Positions 34,501 through 42,667 of a stretch of 45,886 nt of DNA are shown one piece after another. Positions within the stretch are counted from its first letter, which is position 1; each line of letters begins with the position of its first letter. A program made the position numbers and the translations under genes. Under the pieces are notes generated by a model. The model saw only the letters and a program-made list of their open reading frames with translations, was not told where the DNA came from and ran no database searches. The stretch covers positions 1 to 45,886 of the forward strand of contig JANYKD010000436.1 of NCBI GenBank assembly GCA_025361735.1. The letters run 5' to 3'. Source of the DNA: Phycisphaerales bacterium (lineage in GTDB: Bacteria > Planctomycetota > Phycisphaerae > Tepidisphaerales > Tepidisphaeraceae).

Positions 34501-37500
34501 GGCCGGAATGATCGTACCCGACGGAATCTGGTATCTGGCCAGGTCCGTGTCACTTGTGTCCGTGGCACCATGATCCGAGAGGAACCAGCCGCTGAGGTCG
34601 ATCGGGCTGGCCGTCGTATTCCTGAGTTCGACCCAGTCACCCGTGGCTGCGGTTGTGTTGGCCATCAGTTCGTTGATGATGATGTCGCCGGGATTGGGTC
34701 CGGTATCGCCGGCGCCGGGCGTTCCCTTGGGCCCGAAACTCGAGCGCCAGCCGGATTTCTTGCCGAGCGTGGCGTTGTCGGCCAGCGAATTGACCGGAAC
34801 GAGCGAGAAGCCGCCGTACGGTACCCCGCTGACAGACACTCCCCCGCCGTCGGTCTGCGGATACCACTTATCGTTGTATGTGAAGTCCTCGATCGTGGCG
34901 GCCGGTGTGCTCAAGGTTATCTGTTCGCCATTATTGTCCAGCGATCCGCCGTAAAAGCCGATGATCGCGATCGCAGTCCCGTAACGCGCCTGGAACGCGG
35001 CCTGATTCTTGACGACCACCGCCCGCGCGCCGGCCGCGAGAATGTAGCTGGGGAAAGTGTAGTCGATCCCTGCGGTGAACTTGGCGCCCAACAGGTTGAT
35101 GGCGGCCGAACTCGTGTTCTGGAGTTCAATGAACTCGTAATGCTGAGGGTCCATGTCGGCCGAGCCCGTCGGTGGCGTGGGCGGGTTATACATGACCTCG
35201 GTGATGCGCACGGCGGAAAGATTGAGGGCAAACGTCCACTCGGTCAGGGCGCTCCAGTAACCGTTATAGAGGATCCGTGCCTTGATTGTGCTGGTCTGGT
35301 GAATGATGAGCGGCGTGCCGTAAACCATCGCTCCGGCGCGCACACCTCCGCCAATGGCTCGCGGATCCGAACCGTCCAGCGTGTAGTAAATCGTGCCCAG
35401 GCCGCCGGGCCGGGTGATGCTCGCCTGGAAGCCATCGCTCACGGTGCCGCCGTTCTGATTGAATTCCGGCGCGGCGACGGTGGGGTAGAGATTGTCCGCC
35501 TGGAGTTGGGCGAAAACGGTGGCCGTGCGGCCGGGGATGTAGGTGTTCGCGACATAGTTGACAGTGGTCTGCCAGGTGTCGTGGTTGAGTGGTGGCTCGA
35601 CCTTTGAGTCGCCCCAGCGCGCGGACTCATCGTAGACGGCCTGACTGATCTGCTGCGTGCGGGCGTTGAACAGGGCGCTGAAGCCGGCCGGCGTCAGCAC
35701 GCTGTTGTTAAACATGAACTTGTGGATGCGGTCGGCGACGCGCAGGCGGAATTCCGGATTGGCCTCCAGGAGCTGGAACATGTACTGCGGATTGCTCTTG
35801 GACAAAGCGGTGGCGGAATCGGTGGAGATGGTGTTGTACGGACCGGTGCGGTCTTCAGTGGTGCTCAGGAGCGTGTGCTCCGCGTCGTGGACGACGAACT
35901 TGAAGCCCTGTTCGCCGGTGCGGTCGCGGATCGCGAAGAAGTTGTTGGGTGATTTGTTTTCCAGGAAATTTGAGAGCGGGGCGTCGAGGTTGCCGCCGTA
36001 GAAGATCACCAGCATGTAGTCGATCAGGTTGTCGACATCGAGCAGCACGGGATATGCCGGGTTGCGCGTGCCGTCCACGTTGAGCCCCATCAGCTTGAAG
36101 TAGTTGGCGTTGTTGGTCAGGTCGACGTTGTACATCCCGTTCCAGAGTTGGGTCCAGGCATCCATGTTGCCGTCGGTGGCGTAGATGCTGTAGCCGAAAT
36201 CCGGGCCGGTCTTGATCGTGTCGAAGTTGGCCGGGTCGCCTCCGAGATACTGCGCCCCGAAATTCGCCTCCGGCCGCTCGTCGGTGTTGTATAGGCCCCA
36301 GTACTGGCCGTTGATGTACAGTTGATAATACTGGCCATGCGAGCCAAGTTCGCCCATGGCCACCTGCATGTCGCGATTGACCTGATCGCGGACGAAGATG
36401 CCGTTCGTGGAACCGTCAAAACTCCACGAATAGTTCTCGAATGTGCGCAGGTCGAACTTGTCAAAGCTCTGCGGGCCGTTCGGGCCAAACAACGGGTAGT
36501 CCAGCTTGCCCTGGCCATACTCATCGCGGAAGAAGAAGCGGAAGCCGTGCTTGGGATTGTTGGTCGAACGGCTGTAACCGCCTCGAATGCGGATGCCGGC
36601 GTTGGCCTGAAATCCAGTCGTGCCATCCGGATAGATCAGCTCCAGCGACGCCGGCCGTTCCCAGTCCTGCCCGTCGCCGCTGGCGTTGGCGTAGATGCCG
36701 GTGGTGGTATCGAAGAGATCCTTCGTGTCCATCACGATGGACATGGTGGGGATGGATATGAGCCCCGGTTGGATCTGGGATCCGTAAGCCGAGCTGTTGA
36801 CGATATTCGGGTCCATGCCGTAGTCGGTCACATTCGGCAACCAGCTCGCCGGAAAATTCGCCGGCGCCACGCCCGTGGGAGACTGATTGACGACGTCGGC
36901 CGTGAAAATGTACGTCTCCGTGTCCACGTTGGTGGACAGGGCGCTCGTCATGTACGCCATGGCGCGCAGAACCGTGGTGCCGCTGATCGTGATTGGCGCC
37001 GGCGGAGCGGCCGGATTGTAATTGGTCGTCAGGATGATGCCGTTCGTGGACGAAGGCCAGGTGCCGTCCGTCGTATACCGGATGGAAGCGCCGGTCGTCG
37101 CCGTACTGATGGCCACCTGGAAAGGCGCCGTGAAAAAACCCCGGTCCACCGAGAATTTCGTATCCGCGACCACCGCGGTCGTGCTGGCGGCGTCGTTGAA
37201 GCCGCCCGGCGTGGCGTGCGTGAAATACTGAGTCGAAGTCTTGATCGTCTTCAGCCCGTAGAGTTGCGCGTCGATCAGGAAGTTGTTATCGGAAACCGAA
37301 GTGTTGAGTCCCTGGATCGTGAGCACGTTCTGGTTGGCGCCCGCGACGAGCATCCCCGTCGGCAGGGTCAGCACGACCTCTTCGTACTTCAAGGCGTCGG
37401 CTGTGGCGTGATCCGCGGTGGCGGCCGAGTTCCACGACAGCGTGGCCGGGGCGTTGCGCCGGGCAAATTCCTGGCCGTTGATCCAAGCCACGAAGCCATC

Positions 37501-38883
37501 ATCGTAGCGAATGCGGAGCTGCAAGGTGTCGTAGTCGGTCGGATTGGTGATGTAGGGAATCGCGACGCGGACGTACGCCGTCGCATTCACGTTCAGCATC
37601 GCCCCCTGGATATTGGTCTTGATGATGGAGGTATAGTTGGGCGGAGGTGTCGACGATGTCGTCTTCACCTGCCACCCGCTCAACCCATCCGACAGAAGCT
37701 GAAACCCGCCCGCGGCGAAATTCGTGGTGCCGCTGGCAAAGGAGAGTTCCACGTCATCACCGCCGCCGTTCTCGTAGTAATCAACGATGATCTGCGTGTT
37801 GAGCCCGCCAGCGCCAACCGTGATCGTTCCGGAAGTGTGGGCATGGCCGCGCGGGGCGCTCCACATGATGGTGTCGCTGGCGCCGGTCGAGCCATTCTCG
37901 TTGACCCGGTTGCTGAATGTTGCGCCGGGAATGCGAAGCGAGGCTCCGTCATCGGAAGCGACGTCCAGCGTCCAGGTGCCGGCCGGGATGAACACATCCG
38001 CCGTTGCCCGCAACACATAGGTATCCGTGTTCGATACCCCCGTCGGCAGCAGCAGGTCGCCCGCGAAATTGCCACCAACACCGTGATTGACCGCCGCGTA
38101 GTCCTGCGATCCCACGAATGTCGTGGTATATCCCGTGTAATCCCCGTTGAGCAACCGTGTCGCTGTGGCGATGTCCCCGATGGCTTCGCTGAAATCGACC
38201 ATCTTGATCGTGTATCCGGCAACGCGCGGCGGAGCTTGCACCACATCATACCCAACGCCAGGCTGCCCGGCCGTCCAGCCGCTGTCGCTGAACAAGAGGT
38301 TCTTCCATGTGGCGTCGAGCAAACTGTCCGTGGGAACCTTCACCTTGAACGAATTGCCGGTCGCCAGCAGTGACGTCGAAGAGACCTGCGTCGCGACTCC
38401 ATACGACACATCCTCGACCTGAGCGGGATAGTCGTAGCTCGAGAGAACCTTGCCATCGACGGCGTTCAGACCCAGGTAGCCGCCCCCACCGTCGAGCTTG
38501 ATGTTCGCGTGCAGGTCCGGACCCGACACAGTATCCTGACCTGTGGCGAACACCACGAGGTAGCTCCCGGCCGGCATCATGGTGTTGGCCGGGAATGTCC
38601 ACTCGGTCGGATCCGACGCCGAATCGGTCAGGTGGTAACCACCCAGATTAACATCCGTCCCGGACGGATTGTAAAGCTCGATCCAGTCATACCTGTGGCT
38701 GGACTGGTCGGTCAGCCCGTTCTGGTTCCTGGCCATGAACTCGGTGATGATCGGCGTGGCGGCAAGCAGAGTGCGACTCTCAAGCAGTTCAACCGCTTGG
38801 GCGACGCAACGCCGAACACCGCCTCGCCGGGTAGCTAATGGCAACAAAGAACCCGACCGACTGGCCAGCGCAACACGTGGCAT
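31510..38883 (-). CDS. Giant surface protein: lamin-tail (LTD), CotH, CHB_HEX and dockerin-like domains
   Basis: I start at 38883 (MPRVALASRSGSLLPLA), because GAGGA precedes it closely; the ATG at 38901 adds six residues. The product is 2457 residues. Near residue 40 is LLESRTLLA, the LEPR-XLL sorting motif. Domains in order, positions approximate: LTD (45-170), PA14-like (220-395), CHB_HEX_C-like (580-660, RYTTDGTWPS), CotH-like kinase fold (690-1100, RIRGGYSRSTNNPKHGFRFF), second CHB_HEX_C (1150-1220, YYTLDGSDPR), three LTDs (1225-1690, with ITEVMYNPP, IINELMANT and ISEIMYQPV), fibronectin III (1725-1810), beta-rich region, dockerin pair (2340-2400, DTNLDGKVTDDDY and DLNLDGQVTADDF), and a Lys/Pro/Ala-rich tail. 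It is probably an exported cell-surface protein; whether the CotH part is an active kinase is unknown. Confidence 0.88.
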   Translation of the reverse strand: MPRVALASRSGSLLPLATRRGGVRRCVAQAVELLESRTLLAATPIITEFMARNQNGLTDQSSHRYDWIELYNPSGTDVNLGGYHLTDSASDPTEWTFPANTMMPAGSYLVVFATGQDTVSGPDLHANIKLDGGGGYLGLNAVDGKVLSSYDYPAQVEDVSYGVATQVSSTSLLATGNSFKVKVPTDSLLDATWKNLLFSDSGWTAGQPGVGYDVVQAPPRVAGYTIKMVDFSEAIGDIATATRLLNGDYTGYTTTFVGSQDYAAVNHGVGGNFAGDLLLPTGVSNTDTYVLRATADVFIPAGTWTLDVASDDGASLRIPGATFSNRVNENGSTGASDTIMWSAPRGHAHTSGTITVGAGGLNTQIIVDYYENGGGDDVELSFASGTTNFAAGGFQLLSDGLSGWQVKTTSSTPPPNYTSIIKTNIQGAMLNVNATAYVRVAIPYITNPTDYDTLQLRIRYDDGFVAWINGQEFARRNAPATLSWNSAATADHATADALKYEEVVLTLPTGMLVAGANQNVLTIQGLNTSVSDNNFLIDAQLYGLKTIKTSTQYFTHATPGGFNDAASTTAVVADTKFSVDRGFFTAPFQVAISTATTGASIRYTTDGTWPSSTNGIILTTNYNPAAPPAPITISGTTVLRAMAYMTSALSTNVDTETYIFTADVVNQSPTGVAPANFPASWLPNVTDYGMDPNIVNSSAYGSQIQPGLISIPTMSIVMDTKDLFDTTTGIYANASGDGQDWERPASLELIYPDGTTGFQANAGIRIRGGYSRSTNNPKHGFRFFFRDEYGQGKLDYPLFGPNGPQSFDKFDLRTFENYSWSFDGSTNGIFVRDQVNRDMQVAMGELGSHGQYYQLYINGQYWGLYNTDERPEANFGAQYLGGDPANFDTIKTGPDFGYSIYATDGNMDAWTQLWNGMYNVDLTNNANYFKLMGLNVDGTRNPAYPVLLDVDNLIDYMLVIFYGGNLDAPLSNFLENKSPNNFFAIRDRTGEQGFKFVVHDAEHTLLSTTEDRTGPYNTISTDSATALSKSNPQYMFQLLEANPEFRLRVADRIHKFMFNNSVLTPAGFSALFNARTQQISQAVYDESARWGDSKVEPPLNHDTWQTTVNYVANTYIPGRTATVFAQLQADNLYPTVAAPEFNQNGGTVSDGFQASITRPGGLGTIYYTLDGSDPRAIGGGVRAGAMVYGTPLIIHQTSTIKARILYNGYWSALTEWTFALNLSAVRITEVMYNPPTPPTGSADMDPQHYEFIELQNTSSAAINLLGAKFTAGIDYTFPSYILAAGARAVVVKNQAAFQARYGTAIAIIGFYGGSLDNNGEQITLSTPAATIEDFTYNDKWYPQTDGGGVSVSGVPYGGFSLVPVNSLADNATLGKKSGWRSSFGPKGTPGAGDTGPNPGDIIINELMANTTAATGDWVELRNTTASPIDLSGWFLSDHGATDTSDTDLARYQIPSGTIIPANGYLTFTQAAQFGNPAAPGASVPFVFDSGGENVYLTSVFAGLPGGYRESQNFGAAPSEISYGYYTKSTGETDFTKLSAPTFGAANAYPLVGPLVISEIMYQPVTGGDEFIELRNLTAAPLPLYEAALGAGWTFVDGVGYTFQAGAVIPAGGFALVVPIDPATFRAKYGIPANVPIYGPYTKSLDNNGEEVKISQPVTPEPGQTSLYISIDHVEYDEKAPWPVVPTAGGLSISRKNLSNYGNDPANWILGPSGGTPGMAYDAPVAPINAVASTLGADKIHITWSDTSSNEQGFKIERSTDNTNFTQVGTAAAGMGQFDAAGLTSATLYYFRVRAYNAVGDSPVSNATSAITYTTQTLALAAITDTWKYNDSATDLGTSWIATIYNDAQTGWKSGGGLFYFEDAALPAAKTTSLLPGSSSARTPTMYFRKHVTVGFDPAMATFSLRSVVDDAFALYINGNLVPAYSLRMPATWSYGTYVGGTAVGDAVYEGPFTLPSSYFVQGDNVIAVEVHQVNNTSGDIVWGGELTVVALVPVQTVSAAIGTVTPDPVSGLVTSVQMTFPEAVNGVDYSDLRLYRNGGANLLTSAQTVSASADKKTFTISNLDSMTWVAGSYTLQIVAGNSGITTVAGGKLLGADVLKSFTVATTAIPATAAADSYYMRLNGSSIEIFTTATPVGSPKYSAVASDVTALTVDLGTGNDTFNIADGFNFTPNIIGGAGTDTLIVSAGSLFYTGDLSAARSIETVNVGGGSLTLSATQHLGTLSLSNSGRLVMSAGGSSMLRANSLAMSGTAVIDLQDNDMVMSYSGASPITAIRQYLLNGRIGAAGPQIVGSLAQPAPGYNAGVAAVDNTLLHLTQWGSETISNGSVFSQIILKFTWLGDTNLDGKVTDDDYTNTIANMGRTGTASWIQGDLNLDGQVTADDFAIVTSQLGAGAGTGPVLAGAIAASAMPSQPAVAKSLSAKSPAKPKAKPKSKPQAKAHHKPVFSKKPIRVNIARL

Positions 38884-39123
38884 TGTTTTCCTCACGCCCA
38901 TGATGTGGATTCAATGGAACAAACTGCGGCCGCCTCCATGGAGGCCGCCTGACACGGCAATCTCACGCAACATCCGAGAGTTTACGACAAAATTGAGGTT
39001 TGGTAAGCGAAAAATGGTGAAATTGTCATGCTCCCCGGAACTTCATTCGGGAAACTGCTGTGGAACGGCGTGCGTCACAAGTGCATGCTCCACAACCGTT
39101 TCCCGCTACTGTCGGCATTCCGA

Positions 39124-39441
39124 TTACCGTGGGGACTTGATCGTCAGGATCAGGTAATTGCGGATGCGCTGCTGGATGGCGGGGGCGACGGCACCGCGGA
39201 ACTGAATGCGAAGAAATCGGCCCGCCTGCCAACGGCCGAGAATCAGGGCGGGACGACCGGGGATGTTTTCCTGAAGAAAATCCGCAACATCGGTGCGATA
39301 TCGCGCGGGAAACCGGCCGGTGAACTTGATCCCCCCGGCCGTCAGGACGATGCGAAAATCGTGAAGCCCGCGCAGCCAGAGAACCAGCACGATCCCCAGC
39401 ATCAGGACAGCGGCGGTGATGGTGGCGAGCAGTGGGAGCAT
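39124..39441 (-). CDS. Small membrane-anchored protein
   Basis: This 105-residue protein has one N-terminal membrane helix (MLPLLATITAAVLMLGIVLVLWL). A roughly 80-residue soluble domain follows (DFRIVLTAGGIKFTGRFPARY, then DVADFLQENIPG, and QQRIRNYLILTIK at the end). The pattern resembles the DUF3634-type small proteins, but that is from memory and uncertain. It has no clear ribosome site. It lies downstream of the HtrA gene on the same strand, separated by a repeat-built hairpin that may terminate the HtrA transcript. The spacer 38902-39123 shows only a 14-bp palindrome (GCCTCCATGGAGGC). Confidence 0.65.
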   Translation of the reverse strand: MLPLLATITAAVLMLGIVLVLWLRGLHDFRIVLTAGGIKFTGRFPARYRTDVADFLQENIPGRPALILGRWQAGRFLRIQFRGAVAPAIQQRIRNYLILTIKSPR

Positions 39442-39463
39442 GGGAAATGCGGAACGAACACAA

Positions 39464-39572
39464 GTGATCGGTAATCAGTCATCGGTGATCGGTCGGACTT
39501 GTTACCGATCACCGATCACCGATTACTGATCACCAACAACCGACTATCCACTATCCAGTACCAACTATCAAC
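39464..39572. repeat. GATCACC/CTATCCA word array with a 30-bp inverted repeat
   Basis: The arms 39464-39493 and 39504-39533 match as inverted repeats at 27 of 30 positions around a 10-base loop; both are built from the word GATCACCG. Next to them is a second word array (ACTATCCACTATCCAGTACC, then CAACTATCAACC) reaching the HtrA stop codon. It lies in the 138-base gap 3' of the HtrA gene. Confidence 0.75.
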
Positions 39573-39579
39573 CACCTCC

Positions 39580-40701
39580 TCACTCCGGCTTGCCAAGCTG
39601 GACCGGGACCTGAATGCTCTGGCCATCGCGCTGGATGGTCAGCGTAACCTTGTCGCCGGGTTTGTAGCGCGAGATGGCCAGGACATAGTCGTCGGTGCTG
39701 GTAACCTTCCGGCCATCGATCGCGAGGATGACGTCGCCGGGAATGTAGCCGGTCTGCGTGCGGCGCGTGCCGCGAAGGCCGACGGCCTCGGCCGGCGAGC
39801 CCGGGCGAACTCCGAGCACCAGGAGGCCGTTAACACGAAGTTGCCGGGCAACGCGGTCATCAAGGATGACGCCGAGTTGCGGTGTAACCACCCGGCCGGT
39901 CTTGATGAGCTGCGGAACAACCCGCTGCACGGTATCCACCGGGATGGCAAAGCCGATGCCGGCGGAGGAACCACTGGACGAGTAGATCGCGGTGTTGACG
40001 CCAATGAGCCGCCCGGCCGAGTCGAGCAGTGGCCCGCCGGAATTGCCGGGGTTGATGGCCGCGTCGGTCTGGATGACATCCTCAATAGGCCGGCCGGACT
40101 CGTTCTTGATGGTTCGGCCGATGGCCGAGACGATGCCTGTGGTGAGCGTCTGGTCCAGACCGAACGGGTTGCCGATGGCGAAAACCCGCTGGCCGACCTG
40201 GAGGTCGTGGGACGTGCCGACGGGAATGGGACGGAGCTTGTCTTTGGGGATGTCGACCTTGAGGACCGCGAGATCGTGATCCGGATCCATGCCCACAAGC
40301 GACGCGGGGTAGGTGCCGTGATCGGAGAAGCTGACATTGGCCGTGCTGGCGTTCTGGATCACGTGAACGTTGGTGACGATGTGCCCGGCGTCGTCCCAGA
40401 CAAAACCCGATCCGGAGCCTCGCGGCATTTCGTAAACATTGCGGGTCCAGAGATCGAGCCGCGTGGTCGCCGTGGTGATGCAGACGACGGAGGGGTTGGC
40501 GTTCTTGAAAAGGCTGATGGACGTTTTCTCTTCGTCGGCCAGGTCGCCGCGCGGCGTGACGGGCCGCGGATCAACAGCCGGCGTCCCGCGCTCGAAGACC
40601 CAGCGATACGCCAGCGTGGCGATGAGCGCGCCCACCACGATGGCAAGCCAGGGGAAGGGACGGTGCGGCGGCAGTTGAGGCTGAGGGAATTCGCTGGTCA
40701 T
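39580..40701 (-). CDS. HtrA/Deg-type serine protease
   Basis: This 373-residue protein is a single-PDZ Deg protease. A membrane anchor at about residues 17-33 (WLAIVVGALIATLAYRW) points the rest to the periplasm. The catalytic triad is H113 (VTNVHVI), D143 (DHDLAVLKVD) and S221 (NPGNSGGPLL), and the supporting segment AIGNPFGLDQTLTTGIVSA is intact. One PDZ domain (about 275-365, LLVLGVRPGSPAEAVGLRG) regulates or selects substrates. Role: degradation or refolding of damaged envelope proteins. A TTGAACCC-type array lies immediately upstream, where its leader would be, and no clear ribosome site is seen. Confidence 0.94.
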   Translation of the reverse strand: MTSEFPQPQLPPHRPFPWLAIVVGALIATLAYRWVFERGTPAVDPRPVTPRGDLADEEKTSISLFKNANPSVVCITTATTRLDLWTRNVYEMPRGSGSGFVWDDAGHIVTNVHVIQNASTANVSFSDHGTYPASLVGMDPDHDLAVLKVDIPKDKLRPIPVGTSHDLQVGQRVFAIGNPFGLDQTLTTGIVSAIGRTIKNESGRPIEDVIQTDAAINPGNSGGPLLDSAGRLIGVNTAIYSSSGSSAGIGFAIPVDTVQRVVPQLIKTGRVVTPQLGVILDDRVARQLRVNGLLVLGVRPGSPAEAVGLRGTRRTQTGYIPGDVILAIDGRKVTSTDDYVLAISRYKPGDKVTLTIQRDGQSIQVPVQLGKPE

Positions 40702-40712
40702 GTCATGAGGGG

Positions 40713-40768
40713 AGGTTCAAGAGTTCAAGGGTTCAAGAATCCAAGCGGTTAACGGTTCACGAGTTTAG
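40713..40768. repeat. TTGAACC-type array, left arm of an inverted pair
   Basis: GTTCAAG words repeat here. Bases 40713-40745 match, in inverted orientation, 41292-41324 at about 28 of 33 positions. The stop codon TAA of the four-helix-bundle gene (40765-40767) lies inside the array. Confidence 0.75.
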
Positions 40769-41253
40769 GACGCTTCTGGTGGAGGCAAGTCGTCGGGAGC
40801 GGACGAAGATCTGGAGCGGAATTTGGCGAGCATGGATTGGAGTTCGCGCGGGATTTTCGCGGGGACGTGTTTGGGGCCTTTGAGGTTCGATCCACGCAGG
40901 TATGTGATGAGGTTGCTGAGCATGGCGCTGATACGACGGGAATCGCCGTGAAGGCGGGTGTGGGTCTCTTGGTCACAGTATTGCTGGTCGGCGGCAATTG
41001 TGAGTTGGGCGCGAATTTCACCGCACGAACCTTTGGCGATGTACAGGAACTGGATTAGCTCCGAATTACCGCCGCGCTCAAAGCCCTCGGCGATGTTGGA
41101 TAAGATTGAAACCGCCGCTCGGCGAATCTGGTCGGTCAATCCATAGTCGCGAGAGAATGGAGCAACCCGTGTGAGCCCATAGATGTCCTTAACCAACGCG
41201 CGAGCCCGCTGGTAGACGGCTAAATCTTCAAAGTTCTTCACCGCTTCCGCCAT
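40765..41253 (-). CDS. Four helix bundle protein (S23/TIGR02436 family)
   Basis: This 162-residue protein shows the complete family pattern: FEDLAVYQRARALVKDIYGL, DYGLTDQIRRAAVSILSNIA, EGFERGGNSELIQFLYIAKG and SCGEIRAQLTIAAD. A less conserved Pro/Ser-rich tail follows. The family was first seen as proteins encoded in intervening sequences of 23S rRNA and is related in fold to the accessory protein Avd of diversity-generating retroelements; most chromosomal copies have no known function. Here it is not in rRNA and no reverse transcriptase is nearby. It sits alone between two inverted repeat arrays, inserted between the ispA stop and the HtrA gene. Confidence 0.9.
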   Translation of the reverse strand: MAEAVKNFEDLAVYQRARALVKDIYGLTRVAPFSRDYGLTDQIRRAAVSILSNIAEGFERGGNSELIQFLYIAKGSCGEIRAQLTIAADQQYCDQETHTRLHGDSRRISAMLSNLITYLRGSNLKGPKHVPAKIPRELQSMLAKFRSRSSSAPDDLPPPEAS

Positions 41254-41258
41254 GTCTA

Positions 41259-41324
41259 ACCCCTGAAACTTGAACCTTGAACTCTTGAACCCTTGGACCT
41301 TTGAACCCTTGAACCCTTAAACCT
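41259..41324. repeat. TTGAACC-type array, right arm of an inverted pair
   Basis: Words such as CTTGAACC, CTTGGACC and TTGAACCC run from just before the four-helix-bundle start to the last bases of ispA. The ispA stop codon (41317-41319) is part of the array. The outer 33 bases are the inverted partner of 40713-40745. Confidence 0.75.
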
Positions 41325-42219
41325 CCCGTTCTACCACGAACCGAGCGATCTGCCGCAACGATTCGGCTCGCGCGCCGAGTGGTGCCAGGCAGGCGACGGC
41401 TTGATCGAGTTCGAGGCTTGCCTGATGCCGGCTTTCATCCAGGCCCAGCAGCGTGGGATACGTGTTCTTGCCGGCGTGGCGGTCCTTCTGGGTGGCCTTT
41501 CCCAGTTGCTCGGGCGTGGAGGTTTCGTCGAGAATGTCGTCGATGATCTGGAACGCCAGGCCGAGGTGCCCGCCATAGTCGGTGATCTGCTGGAGCGTGT
41601 CGGCCGGGGCGCCGGCGGCGATGGCGCCCATGCGGGCGGCGCAGGTCAGCAGGGCACCGGTCTTGCGGCGGTGGAGTTCGCGCAGTTCCACGAGCAGCAG
41701 GCACTTGTTCTCGCCTTCGATGTCCAGCACCTGTCCGCCGATCATGCCGAGCGGACCGGATGCCGCGGCAAGTTCGCGAACCAGGATCGGGATCAGCGCG
41801 GGGTCGGCATCGCTGGCGATGACCTCGAAGGCCATCGTGGTCATGGCATCACCGGCGAGAATGGCGACCGCCTCGCCGAACATCTTGTGATTGGTCGGCC
41901 GGCCGCGGCGCAGGTCGTCGTCGTCCATGGCCGGCAGGTCGTCGTGGACCAGGGAAAACGTGTGGATCAATTCGATTGCCGCCGCGGCCGCCTGGGCGGA
42001 AGCCAGGCGCTGGGGCGATCCGTCGCAGGCGCGAAAACTCTCCAGCACAAGCGCCGGGCGCAGTCGTTTGCCGCCGGCACTAAGCGAATAGTGAATGCTG
42101 CGCAGCAGCGTCATGGGGGCCCCGGCACAGCGGCCCAGCAGCGAGTTGAAAAAAGCGTCGAGCTGGTCGGAAGCCTGCTTGAGTATCTGCACCGCGGGGT
42201 GTTCGGAAGTCTGGCTCAC
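41317..42219 (-). CDS. ispA: Polyprenyl (farnesyl/geranylgeranyl) diphosphate synthase
   Basis: I start at the GTG at 42219, which has GGAGG 6 bases upstream; the ATG five codons earlier precedes this site. The product is 300 residues. The first aspartate-rich motif is LVHDDLPAMDDDDLRRGRP, with the chain-length insertion typical of type II bacterial FPP synthases. The second motif is FQIIDDILDETSTPEQLGK, and GGKRLRPAL binds isopentenyl diphosphate. It condenses IPP with allylic diphosphates to C15 or C20 products. It follows xseB by 20 bases, the common xseB-ispA order. Confidence 0.95.
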   Translation of the reverse strand: MSQTSEHPAVQILKQASDQLDAFFNSLLGRCAGAPMTLLRSIHYSLSAGGKRLRPALVLESFRACDGSPQRLASAQAAAAAIELIHTFSLVHDDLPAMDDDDLRRGRPTNHKMFGEAVAILAGDAMTTMAFEVIASDADPALIPILVRELAAASGPLGMIGGQVLDIEGENKCLLLVELRELHRRKTGALLTCAARMGAIAAGAPADTLQQITDYGGHLGLAFQIIDDILDETSTPEQLGKATQKDRHAGKNTYPTLLGLDESRHQASLELDQAVACLAPLGARAESLRQIARFVVEREV

Positions 42220-42239
42220 GATGATCCTCCACAAACGAC

Positions 42240-42485
42240 TCAGGGCTGTTCGGGCAGGGGTGCGGTTTTCAGCGTCCCATCGGGCGCCTTGGTGATGAGC
42301 TCGATTTGCTTCTCGGCCGCCGCCAGGGTCTGCTGGCAGAACTGCAGGAGAAAGTGGCCCCGCTCGTAGCGGGAGAGGACGTCTTCCAGGCCGATCTCGC
42401 CGCGCTCGATCTCGGCGATGATCTGCTGGAGTTCCGCAACAGCCTCTTCATAGTTCTTCGGCGGCGTCTGGGTCTTCTTGGCCAT
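42240..42485 (-). CDS. xseB: Exodeoxyribonuclease VII small subunit
   Basis: This 81-residue protein starts at 42485. NYEEAVAELQQIIAEIERG, LEDVLSRYERGHFLLQFCQQ and LAAAEKQIELI are the conserved helical hairpin of XseB, which binds the large nuclease subunit XseA. The family is normally about 60-85 residues. It is in an operon with ispA. An upstream extension of the frame is rejected. xseA is not in the window. Confidence 0.93.
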   Translation of the reverse strand: MAKKTQTPPKNYEEAVAELQQIIAEIERGEIGLEDVLSRYERGHFLLQFCQQTLAAAEKQIELITKAPDGTLKTAPLPEQP

Positions 42486-42494
42486 AGGGTGGCC

Positions 42495-42500
42495 ATTATA
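42495..42500 (-). promoter_or_regulatory. Consensus -10 box upstream of xseB
   Basis: TATAAT on the minus strand ends 9 bases before the xseB ATG. Transcription from it would start close to the ATG, giving an almost leaderless message. No good -35 box is found 16-18 bases upstream. Confidence 0.35.
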
Positions 42501-42667
42501 GGGCGATCTCGGCCGGAAGCGATAAGACGCGGAACGAAAGCGGACCGGGCGTGGCGACGATAGGAGCCATGGAACGATATTGCCTAGCTGGCGAGGCCGG
42601 GCAGCGTCGAATTGAACAGTCGCGGGCGGACGGGATGCCCGCAAGCAGGAGATCGGAGGAATCCGCC

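Noticed and set aside
33664-38373. Two long plus-strand open frames (647 and 683 codons) opposite the giant LTD/CotH gene
   Set aside because: They are Arg/Gly-rich with no domain pattern, while the minus strand has LTD, CotH, fibronectin and dockerin motifs through the same interval.
40765-41253. Diversity-generating retroelement (the four-helix-bundle protein as Avd)
   Set aside because: No reverse transcriptase, template/variable repeat pair or C-type lectin target is in the neighbourhood.
39499-42369. Plus-strand frames opposite the HtrA gene and ispA
   Set aside because: The catalytic triad and both aspartate-rich motifs are on the minus strand; the plus frames are compositional shadows, one beginning inside a repeat array.
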